DNA of 64,000 nt from Gp6-AA40 sp036802945 (GCA_036802945.1 DAIRVG010000007.1:24753-88752), one strand, 5' to 3'; positions 42,769 to 52,387 are shown, counted from the stretch's first letter. The notes: a model not told the origin generated them from the sequence alone. Numbers and translations are program-made.

Positions 42769-43806
42769 ATGACGCCGACGCGCGGGTGCCAGATTGTTTC
42801 GGCAGTGGTCGTTGGACTTGCGATCGCCTCCGCACAGCCGTTGCGTGCGCAGGACGCGGGTAAAGGCGCAGCCCTGCTCGCTGAAGCGCGCAAGGCGATC
42901 GGCGGAGCTGACAAGCTCGCGGCAATCAAGCGGCTTCAGGCCAGCGGCACGTTCCTGCGCTCGACGGGTCCGGATCAAATCATCGACGGCGACTTCGACG
43001 TCCTTATCGAATTTCCAGACAAGTACCGGAAGAATGAAGTGACGGGGTTTGCCGGTGCGACAGTGGATCGCGTCGAGGTCCTGAACGGCGCCGATACATG
43101 GGATGAGACGAGCGGCGGCCTCACGGCCGGCCGTGGCTTCGGGGGCGGCGGTGGCGGCTTCGGGCGAGGTGGTGATCGCGGGGGACGCGGATTCGGCGGG
43201 GGCGGCGGTGGCTTCGGCGGCGGACGCCAGGGTCAGGCTCCAGGCGCCGGCGACCCATCGCAGGCAGGCCAGGCTCAGGGCGGCCCGCAGATCGATCCGG
43301 CGCGCATCAAGGAGCAGCAACGTCGAGTCCGACAGACCGAAATGGTGCGCTTCGCGCTCGTGTGGCTCCTTGCGACCGATGCGCCGGTTGCGTGGATCGG
43401 CACCGCCGAATCACCCGAGGGCACAGCGGATGTTCTCGAGGTGAAGCCTCCCGATGGGATCGCGACGCGCCTCTTTCTCGAGCCGTCTACTCATGTGCCT
43501 TTGATGATCACGTGGGAAGGACAGGCGCCGCGCGGCGGTGGGCTTGGGACACGCGGCACGGCCGCACAGAGAACACCTCGGGCCGACGCGCCTCCGGGAG
43601 GACGTCGTGGTGGTGGCGGGGCCCAGGGGAGCGGGCCCCAGCCGCAGACGACGCTCGAGATGCATATGTCGGAGTACAAGGTGGTCAACGGCATCAGGCT
43701 GCCGCATCTCATCACGCGAGGAGCCGACGGAACGACGCAGGAAGAGCTGAAGATCAAGAGCTTCAAAATCAACCCGAATTTCAAAGCCGATACGTTCACA
43801 CAGTGA
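42769..43806 (+). CDS. Exported Gly-rich lipoprotein-sorting-like protein
   Basis: The 345-residue product has a signal peptide (VVVGLAIASAQPLRA) and an N-terminal region EARKAIGGADKLAAIKRLQASG that is typical of beta-sheet LolA-like or outer-membrane-lipoprotein-like proteins of this group. A Gly-rich insert (about 120-165) of GGGGGFGRGG-type repeats follows. The rest has VLEVKPPDGIATRLFLEPSTHVPLMITWEG and NGIRLPHLITR. Its stop overlaps the GTG start of the receptor gene (GTGA), so the two are translationally coupled. Confidence 0.75.
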   Translation: MTPTRGCQIVSAVVVGLAIASAQPLRAQDAGKGAALLAEARKAIGGADKLAAIKRLQASGTFLRSTGPDQIIDGDFDVLIEFPDKYRKNEVTGFAGATVDRVEVLNGADTWDETSGGLTAGRGFGGGGGGFGRGGDRGGRGFGGGGGGFGGGRQGQAPGAGDPSQAGQAQGGPQIDPARIKEQQRRVRQTEMVRFALVWLLATDAPVAWIGTAESPEGTADVLEVKPPDGIATRLFLEPSTHVPLMITWEGQAPRGGGLGTRGTAAQRTPRADAPPGGRRGGGGAQGSGPQPQTTLEMHMSEYKVVNGIRLPHLITRGADGTTQEELKIKSFKINPNFKADTFTQ

Positions 43807-46490
43807 AACGCCTGCTGCTGGCCGTCGTGGCGGTGCTCGCCGCACCGCCCCTCTTCGCGCAGGCGCCTGCTCCGGCCGCCAACCAGGCGCAGTTGCGCGT
43901 GGTTGTTCTCGATCAGACCGGCGCGGGCATACCTGGCGTGTCCGTCACGGTCACGATCCCCGGCGGAGCACCGGCGAAGGTCGACGCCGACCAACGGGGT
44001 GTCGCGAGCCTGGCCGCGCTGCCGCTCGGCACCGCGCAACTTCACGTGGAGCTGCCGGGGTTCCTGGCGTACGACGCGCCGATCGCGCTCCGTCGAGGCG
44101 CGAACAATCAGACAGTCACGCTCAACATCGAAGGATTCCAGGAGCAAGTCGTCGTTGACGACTCCGCCGCGGCGCAGGCCAGCGGCAGTGCTGAAACGTC
44201 GAAGGTGCTCGACCAGACCGAGATCGACCAGCTGCCGGACGATCCCGACGAGCTGCAGGCGATGCTGGAGCAGATGGCGGGCGGCCTCGGCGCGACGTTC
44301 CGCGTGAACGGCTTCACCGGCGGCCGCTTGCCGAACCGAGAGGACATCCGCCAGATTCGCTTCCGCACGAACTCGTTCGCGGCAGACAACCACGATGCCG
44401 GACGTGTGCAGATCGAGATCATCACGCGCCCCAACGTCCGCACGTGGAACGGCAACATGAACGCGAACTTCCGCAACGACATGTTCAACGCGCGCGATGC
44501 GTTCGCGACGACCAAGACGCCGCAGAACATCGCGCGTGTCGGCGGAGGCATCCGTGGTCCGATCGTCGCCGGCAAGACGTCCCTGCGTCTCAACGTCGAC
44601 CGCAACCAGACGAACACTGCCGGAAACATCTTTGCGCTGAACCCGGATGGCAGCCGGTTCGTCGGTTTCGTCTCGAGTCCCACGAGGACGACAGGCGCAA
44701 CCGTGGGCATCGAACACGCGCTGACCACCGCGCAGACGCTCCGGGTCGAGTATCAGTGGCGCCAGAACGCGTCACTGAATGGCGGGGTCGGCGGCTTCAA
44801 CCTCCCGGATCGCGCGACCAACCGTCACAACGACAACGGAGAGGCGCGAATCCAGGTGCAGGGCTTGATCGGGCGATCGACGCTCAATGAATTCCACCTG
44901 GAACTCACCCACGCGTCGAATGAGCTGACGTCGGTGTCGAAGGCGGTCGCGGTCAACGTCCTGGATGCGTTCAACGCCGGCGGCGCCGGTGTGAACACCA
45001 ACTCGAACACCCGGACGTTCGAAGCCGCGGACAACGTCGATTTCACGATCGGCCGCAAGCACGCGATGCGGGTCGGCTTCCTCCTGACCGGCGGACGTTA
45101 CAAGAACTTTGACGCGCGGAACGCAGCCGGCACCTTCACCTTCAGCAGCCTCGAGGCGTACCTCGCCGGCACGCCGCTGCAATTCACGCAGCGCATCGGC
45201 CAGGTGGACACCGACTTCACGGCGTATCAGGGTGCCGTCTACTGGCAGGACGATTACCGGATGACGCGGACACTGACAATCAGCGTCGGCGTCCGCCAGG
45301 AGATGCAGTCGCTGATCGACGACAAGCTCAATCTGATGCCCCGCCTGGGGCTCACGTACAGCCCGAGGAACAGCAAGACGATCGTGCGCGGTGGTTACGG
45401 GCTCTTCTACGACTGGTACGAATCGAACCTGTACGACCAGACACTTCGCGTGAATGGCATCGCCCAGCGCGACCTGCGCGTCAACTGCCCCGGCTATCCG
45501 GATCCATTCGCGCTTTCACCCGATGGCACCTGCCGCGCGGGCCTTGGGGCCGGAGTGGCCACGATTCAGCCCGGCGGGCGTATTCAGGCGAGCCCGGATC
45601 TGAAGATGCCGCACGTGCACCAGGCGTCGGTCAGCGTCGAGCGCCCGATTACGACGAACCTGCGGACGACCGTTGGCTACCAGTCGCTGCGCGGCCGCAA
45701 CCAGATGCGCGCACGGGACATCAACACCCCTGATCCGGTAACCGGGCTGAGACCAGAGCCGGCGATCGGAAGTGTCACGCAGTTCGAGTCCACGGGGCGC
45801 TCGGCACGGGACAGCCTGAACGTCAACATCGGCTACGCGATTCCACAGCGCCAGATGAATCTCGGCATGAACTACACCCTGGCGCGGTTCAAGAACCACG
45901 CGGATAACGCCACGCAGCTGCCGGTCGACAGTTATCACCCCGACGCGGAGTGGGGCCCATCGTCGCAGGACATCCGGCACCGGGTGCAGGCCAACCTGTT
46001 CCTCCCTCCGGTGTTTGGTGTTCGGGCCTCGGTGAATGGTCTCGTATACCAGTCGGCGGCGCCGTACAACATCACGACGGGGCGGGACGACAATCACGAT
46101 CTCGTCATCAACGATCGGCCGCTCGACGCCACCGGAAAAGCGATCGGACGCAACAGCGCGCGCGGCTCGGCACGCTGGGGCGATTTGGGGATGCGTCTCG
46201 CTCGCGGATTCTCGTTTGGTCTCTCACAAATCAACGGCGCGGCGCGAAGCGGCGACGGCGCGGCCGCATCCCAGGCGCAGGGCGGTGGCCGCGGTGGTGG
46301 GGGCGGCGGTGGCGGTTTTCAGCAGGGCGCGGGGCGCTTCAATCTCGAACTGTTCGCCCAGGCAGACAATGTCCTGAACCGCGTGAATTTCACGAACTAC
46401 GCAGGGACCATGACCTCGCGATTGTTCGGGCAGCCCACCGCCGCATCGCAGGCGCGGCGAGTGCAAGTCGGCCTGCAGTTCCGGTTTTAG
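43803..46490 (+). CDS. TonB-dependent-receptor-like outer-membrane protein
   Basis: The protein of about 895 residues begins VKRLLLAVVAVLAAPPLFA and has a carboxypeptidase-regulatory-like domain (TGAGIPGVSVTVTIPGG). A plug-like region with TEIDQLPDDPDELQAMLEQMAG and FRVNGFTGGRLPNREDIRQIR follows, then about 22 barrel strands and a terminal aromatic end VQVGLQFRF. This is the SusC/OmpA-related receptor type common in Acidobacteria. A Gly-rich loop (GGGRGGGGGGG) lies near the C-terminus. GTG 43803 is coupled to the upstream gene; the open frame further upstream overlaps that gene and is rejected. Confidence 0.88.
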   Translation: MKRLLLAVVAVLAAPPLFAQAPAPAANQAQLRVVVLDQTGAGIPGVSVTVTIPGGAPAKVDADQRGVASLAALPLGTAQLHVELPGFLAYDAPIALRRGANNQTVTLNIEGFQEQVVVDDSAAAQASGSAETSKVLDQTEIDQLPDDPDELQAMLEQMAGGLGATFRVNGFTGGRLPNREDIRQIRFRTNSFAADNHDAGRVQIEIITRPNVRTWNGNMNANFRNDMFNARDAFATTKTPQNIARVGGGIRGPIVAGKTSLRLNVDRNQTNTAGNIFALNPDGSRFVGFVSSPTRTTGATVGIEHALTTAQTLRVEYQWRQNASLNGGVGGFNLPDRATNRHNDNGEARIQVQGLIGRSTLNEFHLELTHASNELTSVSKAVAVNVLDAFNAGGAGVNTNSNTRTFEAADNVDFTIGRKHAMRVGFLLTGGRYKNFDARNAAGTFTFSSLEAYLAGTPLQFTQRIGQVDTDFTAYQGAVYWQDDYRMTRTLTISVGVRQEMQSLIDDKLNLMPRLGLTYSPRNSKTIVRGGYGLFYDWYESNLYDQTLRVNGIAQRDLRVNCPGYPDPFALSPDGTCRAGLGAGVATIQPGGRIQASPDLKMPHVHQASVSVERPITTNLRTTVGYQSLRGRNQMRARDINTPDPVTGLRPEPAIGSVTQFESTGRSARDSLNVNIGYAIPQRQMNLGMNYTLARFKNHADNATQLPVDSYHPDAEWGPSSQDIRHRVQANLFLPPVFGVRASVNGLVYQSAAPYNITTGRDDNHDLVINDRPLDATGKAIGRNSARGSARWGDLGMRLARGFSFGLSQINGAARSGDGAAASQAQGGGRGGGGGGGGFQQGAGRFNLELFAQADNVLNRVNFTNYAGTMTSRLFGQPTAASQARRVQVGLQFRF

Positions 46491-46596
46491 ATCCCTTTTG
46501 CCCTGCGGTCCTGCAGGTGTTAACCACGACCCACCTTGGCCCGTTGAAACGGATGGAGTCTATTGTCCGTAGAGACAACGGATGCGAGGTATCGTC

Positions 46597-47880
46597 ATGA
46601 ATGTCGTGCGAGCACGCTCCCGAGCGCCGGCCCTCGCGCTCGGATTCATAGCTCTCCTGGCACCGTTCGTTGACTCCGTATCCGGTCAGACCCGGCTGGT
46701 CCAGCCACAGCAACTCGCTCTTGTCGGCGGCACGATCTACATCAGTCCGACCGAGGATGCCATCCGAGATGGCGTGGTCCTCATCGAGGATGGGAGGATC
46801 GCGGCGGTCGGCCGAAGAGGATCACTGCAGATACCTCGCGGCGTCGAGGTCCTCGATTGCTCCGGACTGACAGTCGCCGCAGGTTTCTGGAACAGCCATG
46901 TTCATTTCCAGGAGAGAAAGTGGTCGGATGCGTCACGTATTCCGGCACCCGAGCTCGGGGCACAGCTTCAGGCCATGCTCACTCGCTATGGGTTCACGAG
47001 CGTATTCGACACCGGTTCGATGTGGGAAAACACGCGGTGGATTCGCGATCGCGTCGAGTCTGGTGAGGTACCCGGTCCACATATTCGCTCGACCGGCGAG
47101 ATCCTGTTTCCCAAGGGTGGGCCGCCGCCCGACATGGTCTTCGACATCACAGGCGCGATGAGGGTGAAGCTTCCAGAGGTGGCGGACGCACCGGAAGCGC
47201 TTGCGGAGTCCAGGAAGCTCCTCGACGCGGGCGTGGACGGGATCAAGGTGTACGCGGCAACCTGGGCGCCGCCCATCGTCGCGCTTCCCGAGAGCGCGAT
47301 TCGCGCGGCGGCGAATGAGGCCCACCGCCGGGGAAAGCCTCTCCTCGCTCACCCGTCGAACCGCGCGGGGTTGCTGTCAGCCGCGCGAGGCGGAGCAGAC
47401 ATCGTGGTGCACACATCGCCCCAGTCAGGTCCATGGGACGAAGAGATCCTGACAGCGATGAAAAAAAGCGGAGTCGCCCTCATCCCAACCCTGAAGCTCT
47501 GGCGGTACGAGCTGCGCCACGACCGTGACTCGGTTCGCGAGCGATTCGTCGGACTTGGAGTCGGTCAGTTGCGCGCGTGGCTCGCTTCAGGAGGAGCAGT
47601 TCTGTTCGGGACGGACGTCGGCTACATGAACGACTACGATCCGAGCGATGAGTACGCGCTGATGGCTGAAGCTGGCATGAGCGCGCGCCAGATTCTTGCG
47701 TCTCTTACGACCACGCCGGCTGGGCAATTTGGCGAGTCGACACGCCTCGGACGGATCAGCCCACGACTGGCCGCCGACCTCGTCGTCCTTGGTGAAGACC
47801 CGTCGGCGAACGCCCGGGCTTTTGCCGCCGTTCGGTACACGATTCGCGGCGGCACAGTCATCTACAGGTCCGCCAAATGA
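46597..47880 (+). CDS. Exported amidohydrolase-family protein
   Basis: ATG 46597 has GAGG 7 bases upstream. A signal peptide precedes the amidohydrolase composite domain: ALVGGTIYISPTEDAIRDGVVLIEDGRIAAVG, then metal-site motif NSHVHF, the Lys region GIKVYAA, His residues in LLAHPSN and IVVHTSPQ, and the final Asp in FGTDVGYMNDY. Such enzymes cleave amide or ester bonds using one or two metals. The export signal suggests a periplasmic substrate, possibly a peptide-derived or cyclic amide. It ends in convergent twin hairpins. Confidence 0.88.
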   Translation: MNVVRARSRAPALALGFIALLAPFVDSVSGQTRLVQPQQLALVGGTIYISPTEDAIRDGVVLIEDGRIAAVGRRGSLQIPRGVEVLDCSGLTVAAGFWNSHVHFQERKWSDASRIPAPELGAQLQAMLTRYGFTSVFDTGSMWENTRWIRDRVESGEVPGPHIRSTGEILFPKGGPPPDMVFDITGAMRVKLPEVADAPEALAESRKLLDAGVDGIKVYAATWAPPIVALPESAIRAAANEAHRRGKPLLAHPSNRAGLLSAARGGADIVVHTSPQSGPWDEEILTAMKKSGVALIPTLKLWRYELRHDRDSVRERFVGLGVGQLRAWLASGGAVLFGTDVGYMNDYDPSDEYALMAEAGMSARQILASLTTTPAGQFGESTRLGRISPRLAADLVVLGEDPSANARAFAAVRYTIRGGTVIYRSAK

Positions 47881-47890
47881 CAGTGGCGGG

Positions 47891-47931
47891 GCGAGCCTTT
47901 CAGGCTCGCCTCGCGGACCCGGAGGGTCCGC
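47891..47931. terminator. Twin hairpins between convergent genes
   Basis: Stem GCGAGCCT / AGGCTCGC (47891-47909) and stem GCGGACCC / GGGTCCGC (47913-47931). They lie between the amidohydrolase and the hydroxyacid oxidase, whose stops face each other, so they can serve both strands. The second stem matches that at 42482. Confidence 0.6.
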
Positions 47932-47947
47932 ACCGCGACTTCGAGAT

Positions 47948-49132
47948 TCACCCTCGTAACACGCGCGTCGACGTGATCTCGCGGATCGATGGCGTGCCCA
48001 TCTGCCGCATCGTCAGCGTCAGCTCCGCGCGGAGAATGTCGAGCACGCGCTCAACACCTTCCTGCCCGAACGCCGACAAGCCCCAGATATAGGGACGCCC
48101 GATCCCGACTGCGCGCGCGCCGGACGCGAGGGCCTTGTAAATGTCCGTGCCGCGGCGGAAACCTCCATCGACGAACACCGGAATCCGCCCGCCGACTGCG
48201 TCGACAACTTCAGGCAGGCAGTCGATCGTCGCGCGCAACGTTTCGGTGGCGCGCCCGCCGTGATTCGACACGACGAGGCCGTCCACGCCATGTTCGACTG
48301 CGAGCCGCGCATCCTCGGCGCTGTCGATGCCTTTGAGCAGCACCTTCATCCGAGTGAGCTTCTTCAACCGATCGACATACGTCCACGTGGCTTCGGGCGG
48401 ATTGAAGCGACCATCGAGACCGTCGTACATCGGGCGGTGGACGGGAACGCCTGCTCCGCGCGTGTGGCACGCGATGCAGTTGCGGGTGTCCTGGCGGGCG
48501 AAGCGAACCGAGGTTTCCGTGTTCCTGCCGGCCAGGAGATCGACAGTCCAGGCGAGCGCCGGACAGCCCGCATCTTCGACGCGCTTCACCAATTTTTCCG
48601 TCTCGTCCCACTTCAACGGCATGTACAGCTGATACCAGGGAGGGGTGCCGAGCGCCTTCGCAACCTCCTCGACCGACGTGCTCGTGGCCGACGAGAGAAT
48701 CATGGTGTGCCGCTTCGTCCGGGCTGCGCGGGCGGTGGCCAGCTCGCCCTCGGAATGAAACGCCCTCTGCCCGCCGACGGGGCAGAGGAAGATCGGCGTC
48801 TCCCACATCGCGCCGAACACCTCGGTCCTGAGATCGGCCCTGGACACGTCAACGAGGCGCCGGGGCTTGAGGCGGATGTGTTTGAACGCCTCCATGTTGG
48901 CCTTGAGCGTGAGGTCGTCGTCGACCCCCGTGGCCATGTAGCCCCAGTGTGCCGCCGGCAGCGCGCGGCGCGCGGCTTCCTCGAATTCCATGATGTCGAG
49001 CGCGTCTTTTGCGCTCGTCAGCAGGGCTGCGTCGTGCGACGCAACCAGCTGCTGCGCCCAGGCCCGTGCCGCGGGAGCAACGACCGAACTCGCGGCGAGA
49101 AACTGAAGGAACTGGCGGCGATTTGCATTCAC
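47948..49132 (-). CDS. Exported FMN-dependent alpha-hydroxyacid oxidase with a heme-c motif
   Basis: The 394-residue protein opens with a Tat-like signal (NANRRQFLQFLAASS) followed by the alpha-hydroxyacid oxidase TIM barrel: GYMATGVDDDLTLKANMEAF, PIFLCPVGGQRAFHSEGE, WYQLYMP, KVLLKGI, the catalytic His and Arg in VVSNHGGRATET, and VFVDGGFRRGTDIYKALASGARAVGIGRPYI. An unexpected CIACH lies near residue 219 (48464-48478) in the loop before VPVHRPMYDG, where relatives have no heme site. It could hold a covalent heme c, giving a one-piece flavocytochrome. GTG 49132 was chosen; a TTG at 49168 is an alternative. Confidence 0.88.
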   Translation of the reverse strand: MNANRRQFLQFLAASSVVAPAARAWAQQLVASHDAALLTSAKDALDIMEFEEAARRALPAAHWGYMATGVDDDLTLKANMEAFKHIRLKPRRLVDVSRADLRTEVFGAMWETPIFLCPVGGQRAFHSEGELATARAARTKRHTMILSSATSTSVEEVAKALGTPPWYQLYMPLKWDETEKLVKRVEDAGCPALAWTVDLLAGRNTETSVRFARQDTRNCIACHTRGAGVPVHRPMYDGLDGRFNPPEATWTYVDRLKKLTRMKVLLKGIDSAEDARLAVEHGVDGLVVSNHGGRATETLRATIDCLPEVVDAVGGRIPVFVDGGFRRGTDIYKALASGARAVGIGRPYIWGLSAFGQEGVERVLDILRAELTLTMRQMGTPSIREITSTRVLRG

Positions 49133-49190
49133 GACGGGGAGCCTACTCCTGTTCGCGGCGGTGGGCAAGAAGGTGCGCTAGATTAGAGGG

Positions 49191-49583
49191 GTGAGAGGTC
49201 GAACCGGTAACTGCGTGTTCGTCGCGATCGTCGTCATGAGCGCGGTGGGTTGTCGCCCCCCGCTTCATCTCTTGACGCTGCAGGTCGGCCGGGCATTGAA
49301 CGTCGACCGCACCATCGCGGTGCATACGACACGATTCAAGCCTGACAACACCATCTACGCGTCCGTGCTCACGGATCGGACCGGCGCCTCGACAATCCTC
49401 GCGCGCTGGTCGTATGCCGGGCGTGTCATAAGCGAGACGCAGAAGCAGGTGTCGTACAAGGGTCAGGCGGCCACCGAGTTCCATTTCGAAAGCGCCGGCG
49501 GGTTTCCGCAAGGCGACTACAAGGTCGAGATCTTCATCGACGGCCAGCCTGTCGCTTCGCGGGACTTCCGGGTCGATCCGTAA
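49191..49583 (+). CDS. Predicted lipoprotein, 130 aa
   Basis: The N-terminus has a hydrophobic stretch followed by a lipobox-like MSAVGC, so lipidation at Cys21 is likely. The rest is a small beta-rich domain (TIAVHTTRFKPDNTIYASVLTD, YKVEIFIDGQPVASRDFRV), similar in outline to single Ig-like envelope modules. GTG 49191 is the only good start. It is divergent from the hydroxyacid oxidase. Function unknown. Confidence 0.7.
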   Translation: MRGRTGNCVFVAIVVMSAVGCRPPLHLLTLQVGRALNVDRTIAVHTTRFKPDNTIYASVLTDRTGASTILARWSYAGRVISETQKQVSYKGQAATEFHFESAGGFPQGDYKVEIFIDGQPVASRDFRVDP

Positions 49584-49715
49584 ACGGTCTCGGAACGCGA
49601 ATGACATTCAATCGATGGTGACCACGTACAGAGCGAGCTGGCTGAACGCGTCACGTATTCTGCCCGGGCGCACGTTCAAGTTCGGCTTTCGACCGGACTT
49701 CTGAGGAGAGGCGCG

Positions 49716-50993
49716 ATGAACAAACGGTTGCTCGCGTTACTCGGCGTGGCGGCGGTCGTGATGGCCGCTGTCGTATTCATGAACCTGGAGGCGAAGCCGT
49801 CCGCGGGCGACACTGCCCTGAAGACAGCTTGGGGCGAACCGGACCTTCAGGGCCTCTGGGCCCAGAAGTACCAGACACCGTTGCAGCGACCCGCTCGCGA
49901 TGCCGGCAAAGAGGTTCTGACCGACGCGGAAGTCGCCCAGCGTGAAGCCGATCGGGAGAGGCAGGCCGCGACCGCACCCAAGAGAGGTGAACGCATCGCG
50001 CCGCGAGGCACCCTAGAGGATCTGACCGGCGCGTACGACACCACCTTCGAAGCGGATCCCTTTGAAAACCCGCGGCCGATCGGCCACCGGACGTCGCTGA
50101 TTGCCGATCCGCCGGACGGCAGAATTCCTCGCCTCACGCCGGAAGTGCAGCAGCGGATGCGCGAGATGCGCGAATTCCAGCTTGCCCTCATGCAGTCCGT
50201 CGAGGCGTGCAAGAAGTCGCAGGACATCGCGTGCTTCGGCGTGAAGCCGGGGCCGGTGTCACCACGCCGGGCGGAGCCACCTCCCTACTACGTAGCCGCC
50301 CAGATCATGGGCGACCGCGTCGTCAATCGCGCCGACGGTCCCGAGGATTTTGGCTTGAGCGAGCGTTGCCTGTCGGGACAGTTGCCAAATATCGGCGGCG
50401 TGCACCAGATTGTGCAATCGCCTGGAGCCGTTTCGATCCTCTATGAGGGGTGGCAGCGTGTCATCCCCATCACCACGAGTCCGCATGTGCCGTCACAGAT
50501 CCGCCAGTGGCACGGAGACTCGCGCGGGCACTGGGAGGGGAACACGCTGGTCGTTGACGTGACGAATTTCAGCGCCAAAACGGACTACCAGGGATCACGC
50601 GAGAACCTGCACCTCATCGAGCGCTTCACGCGCGTCGACGCGAACACGATCGAGTACGTCGTCACGATGGAGGATGCGACGGCGTGGGAGAAGCCCTGGA
50701 CCGTCAAGGTGGAAATGGCCGCGCAGGACGCAACGGCAAATGCCATCTATGACGAGCCGCGTTGTCACGATGGGAACATTGCCCTGAAGAACATGCTCAT
50801 CGGCGCGCGCATGGACGACAAGGCGTACGCCGAAGGAAAGGGTCCGGACCCGGCCACCATGTGCTACCTCTTGTGCGGAACTGGAAACCCTGAGTATGCG
50901 AAGAGCCGCATGGAAGGCAGAGGGGGCGGCGCTGCGATAGATGGTACACCTGCGAGCAGCAGCGGGCGGGGCCAGGGAAGCCCGGGGAGATAG
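49716..50993 (+). CDS. Secreted hypothetical protein of the WxxGxWEDD family, long member
   Basis: The 425-residue protein has an N-terminal hydrophobic anchor (LLALLGVAAVVMAAVVFM). Characteristic segments are AWGEPDLQGLW, RTSLIADPPDGRIPRLTPE, IVQSPGAVSILYEGWQRVIPI, WHGDSRGHWEGNTLVVDVTNF, LHLIERFTRVDANTIEY and WEKPWTVKVEM. The same order is found in four relatives here. The HGDSRGHWEG motif and Trp residues suggest a conserved pocket. ATG 49716 follows GGAGAGG. It lies 2 bases before the next family member, with which it is coupled. Confidence 0.78.
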   Translation: MNKRLLALLGVAAVVMAAVVFMNLEAKPSAGDTALKTAWGEPDLQGLWAQKYQTPLQRPARDAGKEVLTDAEVAQREADRERQAATAPKRGERIAPRGTLEDLTGAYDTTFEADPFENPRPIGHRTSLIADPPDGRIPRLTPEVQQRMREMREFQLALMQSVEACKKSQDIACFGVKPGPVSPRRAEPPPYYVAAQIMGDRVVNRADGPEDFGLSERCLSGQLPNIGGVHQIVQSPGAVSILYEGWQRVIPITTSPHVPSQIRQWHGDSRGHWEGNTLVVDVTNFSAKTDYQGSRENLHLIERFTRVDANTIEYVVTMEDATAWEKPWTVKVEMAAQDATANAIYDEPRCHDGNIALKNMLIGARMDDKAYAEGKGPDPATMCYLLCGTGNPEYAKSRMEGRGGGAAIDGTPASSSGRGQGSPGR

Positions 50994-50995
50994 CC

Positions 50996-51943
50996 ATGGG
51001 AAACCGCGTTCAAGGCTCGCTGGTCGTCATGGCCGTGGCTGCGGCGATTGCCGCAGGCGCCATCACGTGGGTGACAGTGACACGGACAGCCGGGCAGGCG
51101 ACGCGCCCGGCGCGGACCGCCGACGGGAAGCCCAACTTCAGCGGCATTTGGCAAACTCTCGGCGAAGCCAACTGGGACGTGCAGGCCCACGAGGCACGGC
51201 CGGGTGCGGTGACGCAACCCGGCGTGTTTCCGTATGCGTATGCGAGAGTTCCTGCAGCACCGGTGCTCGCGCTCGGCGCCGCCGGCGGCGTCCCTGCGTC
51301 GCTGGGCATTGTGGAGGGCGATGGCCAGATCCCGTACAAGCCGGAAGCCGCCGCGATCAAAAAAGAGAACGCGGAGCACTGGATTGACCGTGACCCTGAG
51401 CTGAAGTGCTACCTGCCGGGCATCCCCCGCGCGATGTACATGCCATATCCCTTCCAGATCGTCCAGAGCACGAACAAGATCCAGATGGACTATGCGTTCG
51501 CCAATGCGGCGCGCACCATCCACCTGGATAAAGTCAACGAGCCACCCGCCGACACCGGAATGGGCTTTTCGCTCGGACGCTGGGAGGGTGACACGTTGGT
51601 GGTCGACGTGACGCATTTCCACAGCAACTGGCTCGACCGTGCGGGAAACTTCCATAGCGACGCATTGCACGTGGTAGAGCGCTTCACGGCGATCACGCCC
51701 GACGCCATACGCTATGAAGCGACGATCGAAGATCCCAACGTCTATACTCGCCCGTGGAAGATCTCGATGCCCCTGTATCGTCGCCTGGAGTCGAATGCAC
51801 AGCTGCTCGATTACAACTGCGTGGAGTTCGTCGAGGAATTCATATACGGGCACGCCCGCAAGCAACAGCTGGTCAAGCACTGGGAAGGCGAAACTATCAT
51901 CGTGGACATCAAGCGTAAAATTCCACCGGTAGAGTCCAGATAA
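50996..51943 (+). CDS. Secreted hypothetical protein of the WxxGxWEDD family, short member
   Basis: The 315-residue product has a signal or anchor (VVMAVAAAIAAGAITWV). Segments shared with the family are KPNFSGIWQTLGEANWD, PFQIVQSTNKIQMDYAFANAARTIHLD, GRWEGDTLVVDVTHFHSNWLDRAG, LHVVERFTAITPDAIRYEATIEDPNVYTRPWKI and a C-terminal YNCVEF. It follows the long member by 2 bases and precedes the DUF6152-like gene by 37 bases, so the three form one transcription unit. Confidence 0.78.
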   Translation: MGNRVQGSLVVMAVAAAIAAGAITWVTVTRTAGQATRPARTADGKPNFSGIWQTLGEANWDVQAHEARPGAVTQPGVFPYAYARVPAAPVLALGAAGGVPASLGIVEGDGQIPYKPEAAAIKKENAEHWIDRDPELKCYLPGIPRAMYMPYPFQIVQSTNKIQMDYAFANAARTIHLDKVNEPPADTGMGFSLGRWEGDTLVVDVTHFHSNWLDRAGNFHSDALHVVERFTAITPDAIRYEATIEDPNVYTRPWKISMPLYRRLESNAQLLDYNCVEFVEEFIYGHARKQQLVKHWEGETIIVDIKRKIPPVESR

Positions 51944-51980
51944 GAGGCGGTGAAGGCATCAGCAGCAGGAGGATGAATCG

Positions 51981-52385
51981 ATGGGAAGGAAGCTCGCGGT
52001 TGTCGTCGGAGGCATGAGTCTGATTCTGGCTGCGACCGGCGTGTCGCTGTCGGCGCACCACTCGTTTGCCGCCGAGTTTGACGCCACGAAACCCGTCCTC
52101 TTCAAGGGCACCGTCACCAAGATGGATTGGCTCAACCCGCACGTCTGGATCCATATGACCGTCACCCAGCCGAACGGCACGACGGAGGCGTGGATGGTGG
52201 AAGGCGGCGCGCCCACCGTGTTGTTCAGGAGGGGCTTTACGAAGACTGCCTTGCTGCCAGGAACGCAGGTCGTGGTCGATGGCTACCGCGCCAAGGACGG
52301 GACGAACAAAATGAACGCCAGGGAGATCACGCTGCCAGACGGGCGCAAGTTGTTCGCGGGTGCGTCCGACAATCCCACGAAATAA
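51981..52385 (+). CDS. Exported DUF6152-like protein, copy 2
   Basis: The 134-residue protein has a signal peptide ending SLSAHHSF, then AEFDATKPVLFKGTVTKMDWLNPHVWIHM, FRRGFTKTALLPGTQVVVDGYRA and ITLPDGRKLF. These match copies at 29306 and 54733, including the paired His at the mature start and the NPH motif. It is the third gene of the unit with the two WxxGxWEDD-family proteins. Confidence 0.8.
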   Translation: MGRKLAVVVGGMSLILAATGVSLSAHHSFAAEFDATKPVLFKGTVTKMDWLNPHVWIHMTVTQPNGTTEAWMVEGGAPTVLFRRGFTKTALLPGTQVVVDGYRAKDGTNKMNAREITLPDGRKLFAGASDNPTK

Positions 52386-52387
52386 CT

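Noticed and set aside
43362..43802. N-terminal extension of the receptor gene
   Set aside because: It overlaps the upstream lipoprotein-like gene in another frame; a signal peptide starts exactly at GTG 43803.
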